Assembly: GCF_030209175.1 (NCBI RefSeq) | Contig: NZ_JARVSM010000001.1 | Coordinates: 868,001-932,000 of the forward strand | Length of the DNA: 64,000 nt | Direction of reading: 5' to 3' | From: Pseudomonas sp. efr-133-TYG-5 | Lineage (GTDB): Bacteria > Pseudomonadota > Gammaproteobacteria > Pseudomonadales > Pseudomonadaceae | Shown: piece by piece, positions 50,788-60,358 of the stretch | Layout: each line of letters opens with the position of its first letter | How positions within the stretch are numbered: position 1 is the stretch's first letter | Made by a program: the position numbers and the translations under genes | Notes under the pieces: model-generated | Seen by the model: the letters and a program-made list of their open reading frames with translations, nothing else | What the model was told of the DNA's origin: nothing | The model's database searches: none

Positions 50788-51579
50788 ATGAGCCAGCACA
50801 AGCGTCCGCCTGCCCCGCCCCGTGAAGCAACGATACGTCGTGTCGAGGCCGGGCCGTGGACGATCGAGCTGCTACCCGGCGCCGCCTACGCGACCCGCTA
50901 CGTGGCGACGCAATCGGCGATCGGTTTTGCCTTCGACAGCCAGCGCGGCGTGCATGCCATCGGCAGCGACCGGGTGCGCCCGTTCGAGGCCCTGCCCAAC
51001 GGGCTGGCCTTCGTCCCCGCTGGGTGTGACGTGCTGTCCGAGTCGCCTCGAGGTGGTGAATACCTGCGGGTCATTCGCAGCGACGGCAGGCCTTTGCCGG
51101 GGGATGCCGCCTTCAACAATCGTATTGATCCGCAAGCCACCCTGCTCGCCCTGCACCTGCGCCGCGCCCTGCTGCGCCCCGGCGAGGATGACTGTGAAGC
51201 CTGGGCGCTGGCCCTGGCGGAGCGCGCGCAGGCCAGCGCAGCGCAGACACCCCCGCGCGGTTCGCTCACCCGCAGCCGCATGCGCCTGCTCGACGAGTTC
51301 ATCGATGCCGGCCTCGAAGGCCCGCTGAGCATTCAGGCGATGGCGCAGGTGCTGGGCTTGTCCGAGGGCTTTTTCATGCGCGCGTTCAAGAGCGCCACCG
51401 GCCAGAGCCCGCACAGTTATCTGATCGACCGCCGCCTCGCCCGGGCCCGGGCGCTGTTGCGCGATTCGACCGCCAGCCTCGCCCAGATCGCCCTGGCCTG
51501 CGGCTTCAACTCCCAGGCGCACATGACCAGTGCCTTCAGTCAGCGGCTGGGGGTCAGTCCGGCGCAACTGCGCAAGTAG
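50788..51579 (+). CDS. AraC family transcriptional regulator
   Basis: This regulator of about 263 residues has a non-recognised N-terminal sensing domain (AGPWTIELLPGAAYATRYVATQSAIG) and a C-terminal AraC double helix-turn-helix (LSIQAMAQVLGLSEGFFMRAFKSATGQSPHSYLIDRRLARAR followed by SLAQIALACGFNSQAHMTSAFSQRLGVSP). It is read away from the dehydratase gene across 105 bp and probably controls it. Start choice is uncertain, with candidate ATGs at 50779 and 50788 and no clear ribosome site. Confidence 0.88.
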   Translation: MSQHKRPPAPPREATIRRVEAGPWTIELLPGAAYATRYVATQSAIGFAFDSQRGVHAIGSDRVRPFEALPNGLAFVPAGCDVLSESPRGGEYLRVIRSDGRPLPGDAAFNNRIDPQATLLALHLRRALLRPGEDDCEAWALALAERAQASAAQTPPRGSLTRSRMRLLDEFIDAGLEGPLSIQAMAQVLGLSEGFFMRAFKSATGQSPHSYLIDRRLARARALLRDSTASLAQIALACGFNSQAHMTSAFSQRLGVSPAQLRK

Positions 51580-51658
51580 CGACCAATCGATATAGCCCCC
51601 AGCAAGCTTGATATGCAAAAAACAAAGTACAAACAAATTTTATAGTGCGTTTTAATCT

Positions 51659-51677
51659 AATCAGAACTTATCTGATT
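51659..51677 (+). promoter_or_regulatory. inverted repeat before the ABC binding-protein gene
   Basis: AATCAG and CTGATT are separated by seven bases and lie 14 bases before the start codon, in an AT-rich leader (51600-51680). It is a possible operator; the regulator is unknown. Confidence 0.4.
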
Positions 51678-51690
51678 GGAGCACCTGTAC

Positions 51691-52512
51691 GTGAAGACCT
51701 CGGCACTGTTGACCCTCGGCCTGGCATTGGCCACCAGTTGCTCCGCCGCATTCGCCGGGCCGATTCTCGACCGGGTCACTGAAAAGGGTGTGCTGACCGG
51801 CGTGCTGATGGAGAGTTACCCGCCCTTCTCCTTCCTCAACGAACAGAACCAGCTCGACGGCTTCGACGTCGACGTGGCCAAAGCCGTGGCCGCACGCCTG
51901 GGCCTCAAGTTGCAACTGGAAACGCCGTCGTGGGACGTGATTGCCGCGGGCCACTGGAACGGGCGCTACGACATCTGCGTGTGCTCAATGACTCCGAGCA
52001 AGGCCCGCGCCGAAGTGTTCGATTTCCCCGTCGAGTACTACCAGTCACCGGCGGTGATTGTGGTCAACGCCAACGACAACAACATCACCGCCGGCAAGGA
52101 CCTGTCGGGCAAGAAAGTCGGCGTGATCAGCGCCTCGACCTACGAGGCCTACCTGAACAAGGATCTGGTCATCGAAGGCGCCGAAGACAGACCGTTGCAC
52201 TATCCGTTCGACAGTGTGCAGGTCGCGCCGTACGACAACGAAACGGTGGCCTTCCAGGACCTTGCCCTGGGCACAGGCGTACGTCTGGATGCCATGGTCA
52301 CCAACCTGATCACCGCGCGCGAACGCATCGCCCAGGATCCGCGCTTCAAGATCGCCGGTGACACGCTGTATGCCGAACCGAACGTCGTCGCGGTAGAGAA
52401 AGGCGATCCACAGTGGAACGCCAAGGTCGCCGACGTCGTCGCGCAGCTCAAGACGGACGGCACCCTGAGCAAGCTCTCCAGGAAGTGGATCGGCGCCGAT
52501 ATCAGCCAATGA
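51691..52512 (+). CDS. ABC transporter substrate-binding protein (SBP family 3)
   Basis: This 273-residue periplasmic protein has a Sec signal (KTSALLTLGLALATSCSAAFA) and a family-3 body: VLTGVLMESYPPFSFLNEQNQLDGFDVDVAKAVAARLG, RYDICVCSMTPSKARAEVFDF and GKKVGVISASTYEAYL. The start is a GTG with GGAG nine bases upstream. Its stop overlaps the permease ATG by four bases (ATGA). No ATPase gene accompanies the two. Confidence 0.92.
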   Translation: MKTSALLTLGLALATSCSAAFAGPILDRVTEKGVLTGVLMESYPPFSFLNEQNQLDGFDVDVAKAVAARLGLKLQLETPSWDVIAAGHWNGRYDICVCSMTPSKARAEVFDFPVEYYQSPAVIVVNANDNNITAGKDLSGKKVGVISASTYEAYLNKDLVIEGAEDRPLHYPFDSVQVAPYDNETVAFQDLALGTGVRLDAMVTNLITARERIAQDPRFKIAGDTLYAEPNVVAVEKGDPQWNAKVADVVAQLKTDGTLSKLSRKWIGADISQ

Positions 52513-53354
52513 CAGCCCTCAATCCTCATCCAGCCAAAACGGCACTGGCCGCCGAACCCCGGGCGCAGCGCTGGCGTCAGTGGTTCGGCTTTCGCACGCG
52601 GCTGTACCTGACCTGGGCGGCGCTGTTCGGCGTGTGCGTGCTGTTCTTCCTGAGCTTCGACCTGAAATTTTCGATCATTCTCGACAAGTGGCCGAACCTG
52701 GTCGGCCTGCGCCTGGGGCCGAACGGTTTCCTGCAGGGCGCGGCGCTGACCGTTTTCCTCTGCTTGTGCTCGATCTGGATTTCCCTGCTGCTGGGTTTTG
52801 TCACCGCACTGGCGCGCCTGTCACGCAGCGCCGTGGCGTTCGGCATCGCCAGCTTCTACGCCTCCTTTTTTCGCGGCACGCCGTTGCTGATCCAGATCCT
52901 GTTGATCTATCTGGGCCTGCCGCAACTGGGCGTCGTACCGGGGGCGATCAGCGCCGGGATCATCGCGCTGTCGCTCAACTACGGCGCCTATCTGAGTGAA
53001 ATCTTCCGCGCCGGCATCCAGGCCGTCGCCCCCGGTCAACGGCAAGCGGCGGCGGCACTCGGGCTGAAGCCGGCGGCGACGTTCCTGCACATCATTCTGC
53101 CGCAGGCCATGCGCACGATTATTCCGCCGACCACCAGCCAGTTCATATCAATGCTCAAGGACTCTTCATTGATTTCGGTCATGGGCGTCTGGGAAGTGAT
53201 GTTCCTCGCGCAGTCGTACGGCCGCTCGTCCTACCGCTACATCGAAATGCTCACCACTGCAGCGGTGATTTACTGGCTGCTGTCCATCGGCCTCGAATTG
53301 ATCCAGCACCGCCTCGAACGCCATTACGGCAGAGGCTTCAAGCAGCAACGCTGA
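52509..53354 (+). CDS. amino acid ABC transporter, permease protein
   Basis: This 281-residue inner-membrane permease has an N-terminal extension of about 90 residues with one extra helix (YLTWAALFGVCVLFFL), then the HisM-type core with RGTPLLIQILLIYLGL, LSLNYGAYLSEIFRAGI and the EAA loop AAAALGLKPAATFLHIILPQA. The start codon overlaps the binding-protein stop. The gene is followed after 38 bases by a flavin monooxygenase gene rather than an ATPase gene, so a shared or distant ATPase must serve it. Confidence 0.92.
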   Translation: MTALNPHPAKTALAAEPRAQRWRQWFGFRTRLYLTWAALFGVCVLFFLSFDLKFSIILDKWPNLVGLRLGPNGFLQGAALTVFLCLCSIWISLLLGFVTALARLSRSAVAFGIASFYASFFRGTPLLIQILLIYLGLPQLGVVPGAISAGIIALSLNYGAYLSEIFRAGIQAVAPGQRQAAAALGLKPAATFLHIILPQAMRTIIPPTTSQFISMLKDSSLISVMGVWEVMFLAQSYGRSSYRYIEMLTTAAVIYWLLSIGLELIQHRLERHYGRGFKQQR

Positions 53355-53392
53355 CCCCCGTCCCGAATCACGACTTTGTTGCAGGAACCACG

Positions 53393-54775
53393 ATGTCCGA
53401 TCGAAAACCTCTGTTGTTTGCACTCTACGAACAAGCCAGCGTCGGCTGCGGTGGTGCGCCCAGCCTGTGGACCCATCCGGCGGATGAGCGCCTGCGCATC
53501 AACTCGCTGGGCTATTGGTCGAACCTGGCGAGAATCGCCGACCAGGCACACCTCGACATGCTGTTTTTTGGCGATGTGCTGGGCTTCTACGACGTGTTCG
53601 GCGGCAATGCCGATGCGGCGATGAAATGGGCGGTGGAAGCGCCGGCCAACGATCCCTTGATGATCATCCCGGCACTGGCGGCGCTCACCGAGCATCTGGC
53701 GTTCGGCGTCACCGTCACCACCAGCTACGAGCATCCGTTCACCCACGCGCGGCGTTTCAGCACCCTCGACCACCTGACCAATGGCCGGGTCGGCTGGAAT
53801 ATCGTCACCTCGTACCTGTCCAGCGCCGCGCGCAACTTCGGCCTGGAGCAGATGATCAAGCACGATGACCGCTACGAACGTGCCGAAGAGTTTCTCGACG
53901 TGGTGTACAAACTCTGGGAAGGCAGCTGGGCCGACGACGCCGTGGTCGCCGACAAGGCTCGCCAGCTCTATGCCCGAGGTGAGCGGGTACGGCCGATCAA
54001 CCATGAGGGCGAGCATTACCGGGTCGCCGGGCCGCATTTGACTTCGCCCTCGCCGCAGCGTACGCCGCTGCTGATCCAGGCCGGCTGGTCGGGGCGCGGC
54101 CGCGAATTCGCCGCCAAGCACGCCGAGCTGATCTTCATTGCCAAGTCCAACCCGCAGGAAATCCGCCAGGGCCTGGAAGACATCTGGGCCAAGGCCGAGG
54201 CGCGCGGCCGGCAACGGCAGGACGTGAAATCGCTGACCGTACTGCGCATCGTCACTGCAAAAACCGAAATCGAAGCGCAGCGCAAATACGATGAATTGCA
54301 GAGCAACTATCACCTGCAGGCGCAACTGGTCAGCTACGCCGGCGACACCGGCATCGACATCAGCCGCTACGCCGACGGCGACGCGCTCTCGACGCACACC
54401 GAAGGCCTGACCTCCTACGTGATGCGCCCCGATGGCAGCGGCAAGCCGCTGACCGCCGGGGACGTCAAACAGCGTTTCGCCAGCGTTACCCGGGGCAGCG
54501 ACCTGATCCTGGTCGGCACGCCGCAGCAGGTCGCCGAACGCATCGAAGAGCACGCGCGAATCTCCGGCACCAGCGGCTACATGCTCAATCCGCTGATCAG
54601 CCCTGGCAGCCTGGAAGACTTCGTCGAACTGATCATTCCCGAACTGCAGAAACGCGGCCTGTATCGCACCGAACCGCAACGCGGCACTTTCCGCTCGAGT
54701 TTGCGCGACGATGGCGCCAGTCACCTGCCGGACTCGGCATACGGCGCATCCTTCCGCTTTGACCGGGCACAGTGA
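53393..54775 (+). CDS. FMNH2-dependent monooxygenase (NtaA/SnaA/DszA/SoxA subfamily of LLM)
   Basis: This 460-residue luciferase-like enzyme belongs to the NtaA/DszA branch, with DERLRINSLGYWSNLARIADQAHLDMLFFGDVLG near the N-terminus, GVTVTTSYEHPFTHARRFSTLDHLTNGRVGWNIVTSY as its hallmark, and HLTSPSPQRTPLLIQAGWSGRGREFAAKHAELIF. The branch removes alkyl or sulfur groups with reduced FMN; a separate flavin reductase is needed and is not seen here. B. subtilis pairs such an enzyme (YtnJ/CmoJ) with amino acid ABC transporters for S-substituted cysteines, which resembles this group. The specific substrate is unknown. Confidence 0.9.
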   Translation: MSDRKPLLFALYEQASVGCGGAPSLWTHPADERLRINSLGYWSNLARIADQAHLDMLFFGDVLGFYDVFGGNADAAMKWAVEAPANDPLMIIPALAALTEHLAFGVTVTTSYEHPFTHARRFSTLDHLTNGRVGWNIVTSYLSSAARNFGLEQMIKHDDRYERAEEFLDVVYKLWEGSWADDAVVADKARQLYARGERVRPINHEGEHYRVAGPHLTSPSPQRTPLLIQAGWSGRGREFAAKHAELIFIAKSNPQEIRQGLEDIWAKAEARGRQRQDVKSLTVLRIVTAKTEIEAQRKYDELQSNYHLQAQLVSYAGDTGIDISRYADGDALSTHTEGLTSYVMRPDGSGKPLTAGDVKQRFASVTRGSDLILVGTPQQVAERIEEHARISGTSGYMLNPLISPGSLEDFVELIIPELQKRGLYRTEPQRGTFRSSLRDDGASHLPDSAYGASFRFDRAQ

Positions 54776-54955
54776 GCCGCGGCGTCGTCAAGAAAAATGA
54801 CCGCGGGCTGTGAATTTTTTCGTGTCCTCTTGTATCTGATCTGAAAGAAGCCGTGCCATCAATTAGATGGCATCGACCCAGACAAACCGCTCTGGCCCGC
54901 GTCATACGGGGCCAGGCGGCTTGCATCAAGACCGATCAGCTACAGAGTGACCAGG

Positions 54956-56458
54956 ATGAAATCACGTAAAAACCGCGTCAATCCCATCGGGTTGAAGGAC
55001 ATCACCATTGTCGACGACGCCAAGATGCGCAAGGCGATCACCGCCGCGGCACTGGGCAACGCCATGGAATGGTTCGACTTTGGCGTGTATGGCTTTGTCG
55101 CCTATGTGCTGGGCAAAGTGTTTTTCCCCGGCGCCGATCCCGGCGTACAGATGATCGCCGCGCTGGCCACCTTTTCGGTGCCCTTCCTGATCCGGCCGCT
55201 GGGCGGCCTGTTCTTCGGCGCGCTGGGTGACAAGTACGGGCGGCAGAAAGTCCTCGCGGCGACGATTGTCATCATGTCGCTCAGCACCTTCGCCATCGGT
55301 TTGATTCCCTCGTATGCCTCGATCGGCATCTGGGCGCCGATCCTGCTCCTGCTGTGCAAGATGGCTCAGGGCTTCTCGGTCGGCGGCGAGTACACCGGCG
55401 CCTCGATCTTCGTCGCCGAATACGCCCCGGACCGCAAGCGCGGCTTCCTCGGCAGCTGGCTCGACTTCGGCTCCATCGCCGGCTTCGTTTTCGGTGCCGG
55501 CGTGGTGGTGCTGATCTCGACGATTCTTGGCGACCAGAAATTCGAGGAATGGGGCTGGCGCCTGCCGTTCTTCCTGGCCCTGCCGCTGGGCATGATCGGC
55601 CTCTATCTGCGTCACGCACTCGAAGAGACGCCGGCGTTCCAGCAGCATGTCGAGAAGCTTGAGCAAGGTGACCGCGAAGGCCTGGCCGGTGGTCCGAAAG
55701 TGTCGTTCAAGGAAGTCGCGACCAAGCACTGGCGTAGCCTGATGACCTGCATCGGCGTGGTGGCGGCGACCAACGTCACCTATTACATGCTGCTCACCTA
55801 CATGCCCAGCTACCTGACCCACAACCTGCACTACAGCGAAAACCATGGCGTGCTGATCATCATCGCGATCATGGTCGGCATGCTGTTCGTGCAGCCGATG
55901 ATCGGCTTCGTCAGTGACAAGATCGGTCGGCGCCCCTTCATCATCTGCGGCAGCATCGGCCTGTTCATCCTCGCCATTCCGGCGTTCATGCTGATCAACA
56001 GCGGCAAGCTCGGCCTGATCTTTTCCGGGCTGCTGATCCTCGCGGTGCTGCTCAACTTCTTTATCGGCGTGATGGCCTCCACCCTGCCGGCGATGTTCCC
56101 CACGCACATCCGCTACAGCGCCCTGGCGAGCGCCTTCAACGTCTCGGTGCTGATCGCCGGCCTGACGCCGACGGCCGTGGCCTGGCTGGTAGAAGCCACG
56201 CAAGACCTGTACATGCCGGCCTATTACCTGATGGTGATTGCGCTGGTCGGCCTGATCACCGGCGTGACCATGAAGGAAACCGCGAACAAGCCGCTGCGCG
56301 GCGCAGCGCCAGCGGCGTCCGACCTGGAAGAAGCCCGCGAGCTGCTGCAGGAGCATCACGACAACATCGAGCAGAAGATCGAAGACATCGATAACGAAAT
56401 CGCCGAGCTGCAGGCCAAGCGTGAGCATTTGGTCCAACAGCACCCGCGAATCGAATAG
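54956..56458 (+). CDS. MFS transporter of the ProP (proline/betaine:proton symporter) type
   Basis: This 500-residue inner-membrane protein has twelve predicted helices with the metabolite:H+ symporter signature: ALGNAMEWFDFGVYGF on helix 1, RPLGGLFFGALGDKYGRQ between helices 2 and 3, and KMAQGFSVGGEYTGASIFVAEYAPDRKRG. After the last helix, a heptad-like tail from about 455 to 495 (EEARELLQEHHDNIEQKIEDIDNEIAELQAKREHL, given in part) forms a coiled coil, the osmosensory feature of E. coli ProP. The length also matches ProP. It precedes glcDEFG by about 95 bases; a shared promoter is not needed. Confidence 0.9.
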   Translation: MKSRKNRVNPIGLKDITIVDDAKMRKAITAAALGNAMEWFDFGVYGFVAYVLGKVFFPGADPGVQMIAALATFSVPFLIRPLGGLFFGALGDKYGRQKVLAATIVIMSLSTFAIGLIPSYASIGIWAPILLLLCKMAQGFSVGGEYTGASIFVAEYAPDRKRGFLGSWLDFGSIAGFVFGAGVVVLISTILGDQKFEEWGWRLPFFLALPLGMIGLYLRHALEETPAFQQHVEKLEQGDREGLAGGPKVSFKEVATKHWRSLMTCIGVVAATNVTYYMLLTYMPSYLTHNLHYSENHGVLIIIAIMVGMLFVQPMIGFVSDKIGRRPFIICGSIGLFILAIPAFMLINSGKLGLIFSGLLILAVLLNFFIGVMASTLPAMFPTHIRYSALASAFNVSVLIAGLTPTAVAWLVEATQDLYMPAYYLMVIALVGLITGVTMKETANKPLRGAAPAASDLEEARELLQEHHDNIEQKIEDIDNEIAELQAKREHLVQQHPRIE

Positions 56459-56552
56459 CGAGCTTTACTCAACGGTGCGCGCAGCTCAATGATGGGGGAG
56501 CTGCCCACGGGAATACCTCTGATAACAACAAATGGAGGACCGTCCACCGATC

Positions 56553-58052
56553 ATGAACATTCTCTACGATGAACGCGTCGACGGCGTGCTGCCGGACGTC
56601 GACCGGGCCGCGCTGTTGCAGGCGCTGCACGAACAGTGGCCGGTGCTGGAGGTCCTGCACCAGCAGGAAGAGCTGCGACCGTACGAATGCGACGGTCTCT
56701 CCGCCTACCGCACCACGCCGTTGCTGGTGGTATTGCCGCGGCACATCGAGGAAGTGCAAGGCGTGCTGCGCCTCTGCCACGAACGGCGGGTCCCGGTGGT
56801 CGCCCGGGGAGCCGGCACCGGACTGTCCGCCGGCGCCCTGCCCCTGGAGAAAGGCGTGCTGCTGGTGATGGCGCGTTTCAATCAGATCCTGCACATCGAC
56901 CCCGCCGCCCGCACCGCACGGGTTCAGCCCGGGGTTCGCAACCTGGCGATTTCCCAGGCCGCGGCGCCGTTCGGCCTGTATTACGCGCCGGATCCGTCGT
57001 CGCAGATCGCTTGTTCGATCGGCGGCAACGTGGCGGAAAACGCCGGCGGCGTGCATTGCCTCAAGTACGGCCTGACCGTGCACAACCTGCTCAAGGTCGA
57101 CATCCTCACCGTCGACGGCGAGCACCTGACCCTCGGCTCCGACGCCCTCGATTCTCCCGGCTTCGACCTGCTCGCCCTGTTCACCGGCTCCGAAGGCATG
57201 CTCGGGGTGATTACCGAAGTCACCGTCAAACTGCTGCCCAAACCGCAGACCGCCAAAGTGCTGCTGGCCGCGTTCGACTCGGTGGAGGAGGCAGGCCGCG
57301 CCGTCGCCGACATCATCGCGGCCGGGATCATTCCCGGGGGCCTGGAAATGATGGACAACCTGGCGATCCGCGCCGCCGAGGACTTCATTCACGCTGGCTA
57401 TCCGGTGGATGCCGAAGCGATTCTGCTGTGCGAACTCGACGGCGTCGAAGCCGATGTCCACGACGATTGCGACCGCGTCCGCCAGGTGCTGGAACAGGCC
57501 GGTGCCAGCGAAGTGCGCCAGGCCCGTGACGAAGCCGAGCGCGTGCGCTTCTGGGCCGGCCGCAAGAATGCCTTCCCGGCGGTGGGCCGCTTGTCGCCGG
57601 ACTATTACTGCATGGACGGCACCATTCCCCGCCGCGAATTGCCGGGCGTGCTGCACGCCATTGCGCAGTTGTCCTCCGACTACGGCCTGCGGGTTGCCAA
57701 CGTCTTTCATGCCGGCGATGGCAACATGCACCCGCTGATCCTGTTCGACGCCAATCAACCCGGCGAACTCGCCCGCGCCGAAGCCCTCGGCGGCAAGATC
57801 CTCGAATTGTGCGTCAGCGTCGGCGGCAGCATCACCGGCGAACACGGTGTCGGCCGGGAGAAAATCAACCAGATGTGCGCGCAGTTCAACAGCGACGAGC
57901 TGACCCTGTTCCATGCCGTCAAAGCGGCGTTCGACCCCGGTGGCCTGCTCAATCCCGGCAAGAATATTCCGACCCTGCACCGCTGCGCCGAATTCGGTGC
58001 GATGCACGTACACGGCGGGCAACTGCCCTTCCCTGAACTGGAGCGCTTTTGA
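56553..58052 (+). CDS. glcD: glycolate oxidase subunit GlcD (FAD)
   Basis: This 499-residue FAD subunit of glycolate oxidase (EC 1.1.99.14) oxidises glycolate to glyoxylate at the membrane. It is closely similar to E. coli GlcD along its length and equal in size. The FAD-4 PP-loop is APDPSSQIACSIGGNVAENAGG, with RGAGTGLSAGALPLEKG before it, and the C-terminal half has HAGDGNMHPLILFD and SITGEHGVGREK. The start MNILYDER was fixed by that likeness; an in-frame ATG 21 bases earlier lies on a GGAGG site. The stop overlaps the glcE ATG. Confidence 0.96.
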   Translation: MNILYDERVDGVLPDVDRAALLQALHEQWPVLEVLHQQEELRPYECDGLSAYRTTPLLVVLPRHIEEVQGVLRLCHERRVPVVARGAGTGLSAGALPLEKGVLLVMARFNQILHIDPAARTARVQPGVRNLAISQAAAPFGLYYAPDPSSQIACSIGGNVAENAGGVHCLKYGLTVHNLLKVDILTVDGEHLTLGSDALDSPGFDLLALFTGSEGMLGVITEVTVKLLPKPQTAKVLLAAFDSVEEAGRAVADIIAAGIIPGGLEMMDNLAIRAAEDFIHAGYPVDAEAILLCELDGVEADVHDDCDRVRQVLEQAGASEVRQARDEAERVRFWAGRKNAFPAVGRLSPDYYCMDGTIPRRELPGVLHAIAQLSSDYGLRVANVFHAGDGNMHPLILFDANQPGELARAEALGGKILELCVSVGGSITGEHGVGREKINQMCAQFNSDELTLFHAVKAAFDPGGLLNPGKNIPTLHRCAEFGAMHVHGGQLPFPELERF

Positions 58053-59116
58053 TGGGCAACGCAGCGGATTTCGACGACAGCGCAGCGCTGCTCGAACAGG
58101 TGAACCAGGCCCTGGAAAATGCCACGCCGCTGCGCATCCAGGGAGCGAACAGCAAGGCCTTCCTCGGGCGCATCGGCGCCGGCGAAATTCTCGACACCCG
58201 CAACCATCGCGGCATCGTCAGTTACGACCCGACCGAACTGGTGGTGACGGTGCGCTGCGGCACGCCGCTGGCCGAGTTGCTCGCCGTGCTCGACGCCGCG
58301 CAGCAGATGCTGCCCTGCGAGCCACCGGCCTTCGCCGACGACGCCACCGTTGGCGGCATGCTGGCCAGCGGCTTGTCGGGGCCGCGCCGGCCGTGGTCTG
58401 GCGCGGTACGCGATTTCGTCCTCGGTACGCGCATCATCACCGGCTACGGCAAGCATCTGCGCTTCGGCGGCGAGGTGATGAAGAACGTCGCCGGTTACGA
58501 TCTGTCGCGCCTGATGGCCGGCAGTTTCGGTTCGCTCGGGGTCATCACCGAGGTCTCGCTCAAGGTGCTGCCCAAACCGCGCCAGTGCCTGAGCATCAGT
58601 CTGCCGATGAGCAGCGAGCGCGCCCTGCAGCGCCTGGCCGAATGGGGCCAGCAGCCGTTGCCCATCAGTGCGGCGTGCCACGATGGCGAGCGTCTGCATC
58701 TGCGTCTGGAGGGCGGCGAAGGTTCGGTGACGGCAGCGCATGATCGCCTCGGTGGCGAGTTGCTGGAGGCGGGCTATTGGGCCGACCTGAATGAGCAGCG
58801 CCTGGGCTTCTTCAACGAAGATCAGCCACTGTGGCGGCTGTCGGTGCCCAACAACACGCCGCCCCTGGCCTTGCCGGGGCCGCAATTGCTCGACTGGGGC
58901 GGCGCCCAACGCTGGCTCAAGTCAGCGGCCGAAGCGGCGTTTATCCGCAAAGTAGTCGGCGAGGTCGGTGGCCATGCGACGTGCTACAGCCACGGGCTGC
59001 TCGACGACCCCTTCCAGCCCCTGCCGCCCGCGCTGCTGCACTATCAGCGCAACCTCAAGCGCCAGCTCGACCCGCGGGGCATCTTCAACCCGGGCCGTCT
59101 GTACGCGGAGCTGTGA
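58052..59116 (+). CDS. glcE: glycolate oxidase subunit GlcE (FAD-binding)
   Basis: This 354-residue subunit has a second, shorter FAD-4 domain: TPLRIQGANSKAFLGR, VTVRCGTPLAELLAVLDAAQQMLPCEPP, then FVLGTRIITGYGKHLRFGGEVMKNVAGYDLSRLMAGSFGSLGV. Together with GlcD and GlcF it makes the active complex. It overlaps glcD by one base (TGATG) and ends three bases before glcF. Confidence 0.95.
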   Translation: MGNAADFDDSAALLEQVNQALENATPLRIQGANSKAFLGRIGAGEILDTRNHRGIVSYDPTELVVTVRCGTPLAELLAVLDAAQQMLPCEPPAFADDATVGGMLASGLSGPRRPWSGAVRDFVLGTRIITGYGKHLRFGGEVMKNVAGYDLSRLMAGSFGSLGVITEVSLKVLPKPRQCLSISLPMSSERALQRLAEWGQQPLPISAACHDGERLHLRLEGGEGSVTAAHDRLGGELLEAGYWADLNEQRLGFFNEDQPLWRLSVPNNTPPLALPGPQLLDWGGAQRWLKSAAEAAFIRKVVGEVGGHATCYSHGLLDDPFQPLPPALLHYQRNLKRQLDPRGIFNPGRLYAEL

Positions 59117-59119
59117 ACC

Positions 59120-60358
59120 ATGCAAACCACTCTCAGCCCCCAATCACAACAACTGCCGCGCGCCGCCGAGGCCGAAAGCATCCTGCGTAGCTGCGTGCAC
59201 TGCGGGTTCTGCAATGCGACCTGCCCGACCTATCAACTGCTCGGCGATGAACTCGATGGCCCACGCGGGCGCATCTATCTGATCAAACAGGTGCTCGAAG
59301 GCCAGGCGGTGACACGCAAGACCCAGGAGCATCTGGATCGCTGCCTGTCCTGCCGCAATTGCGAAACCACCTGCCCGTCCGGTGTGGACTATCACAACCT
59401 GCTGGATATCGGCCGCGCAGTGGTCGACGCCGCCGTGCCGCGCTCACTCGGTCAGCGCCTGCTGCGCGAGGGCTTGCGCAGCGTGGTACCCAACCCTGCT
59501 CTGTTCAAGAGCCTGGTCAGCAGCGGCCAGGTCTTGCGCGCGTTGCTGCCGGGGCCGCTGCAGGCGAAGTTGCCACGCAGCACCCCGGCTGCCGCGCCGC
59601 GTCCCGTCACCCACCATCCACGTCAGGTGCTGCTGCTCGAAGGCTGCGTGCAGCCGGGGCTGTCACCTAATACCAATGCGGCGGCGGCGCGGGTACTCGA
59701 TCGACTGGGCATCAGCGTCACACCGGCACGCGCGGCCGGTTGCTGCGGCGCGGTGGATTATCACCTCGATGCGCAGGCTGCCGGCCTCGACCGCGCCCGC
59801 CACAACATCGACGCCTGGTGGCCGGCCATCGAACAAGGTGCCGAAGCCATCGTGCAGACCGCCAGCGGCTGTGGTGCTTTCGTCAAGGACTACGGCCATT
59901 TGCTCAGTACCGACCCCACCTATGCCGACAAGGCCAGGCGAGTCAGCGCCCTGGCCCGCGATCTGGTGGAAGTGTTGCGCGACGAACCGCTGGAGACCCT
60001 CGGCGTGCACGGCGATCAACGCCTGGCGTTCCATTGCCCGTGCACCTTGCAGCATGCGCAAAAGCTCGGCGGCGCCGTCGAAGCGTTGTTGACGCGCCTG
60101 GGTTTCAACCTCACCAGCGTGCCCGACGCCCACCTGTGTTGTGGCTCGGCCGGCACCTACTCGATTACCCAGCCGGAACTGGCGCGGCAACTGCGCGACA
60201 ACAAGCTCAATGCCCTGGAAAGCGGTCATCCGCAACTGATTGTCACCGCCAACATCGGCTGTCAATCACACCTTGACGGCGCCGGGCGCACGCCGGTGCG
60301 CCACTGGATCGAACTGGTCGACGCGGCCATGCCCGCCCGCGTCAATGGAGCACGGTGA
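59120..60358 (+). CDS. glcF: glycolate oxidase iron-sulfur subunit GlcF
   Basis: This 412-residue subunit carries electrons to the quinone pool. Two [4Fe-4S] sites are visible: CVHCGFCNATCP starting at residue 25 and CLSCRNCETTCP near residue 76. Two CCG domains follow (AAGCCGAVDYHLDAQ and HLCCGSAGTYS), as in heterodisulfide-reductase-like subunits. It overlaps the glcG start by one base. Confidence 0.95.
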   Translation: MQTTLSPQSQQLPRAAEAESILRSCVHCGFCNATCPTYQLLGDELDGPRGRIYLIKQVLEGQAVTRKTQEHLDRCLSCRNCETTCPSGVDYHNLLDIGRAVVDAAVPRSLGQRLLREGLRSVVPNPALFKSLVSSGQVLRALLPGPLQAKLPRSTPAAAPRPVTHHPRQVLLLEGCVQPGLSPNTNAAAARVLDRLGISVTPARAAGCCGAVDYHLDAQAAGLDRARHNIDAWWPAIEQGAEAIVQTASGCGAFVKDYGHLLSTDPTYADKARRVSALARDLVEVLRDEPLETLGVHGDQRLAFHCPCTLQHAQKLGGAVEALLTRLGFNLTSVPDAHLCCGSAGTYSITQPELARQLRDNKLNALESGHPQLIVTANIGCQSHLDGAGRTPVRHWIELVDAAMPARVNGAR

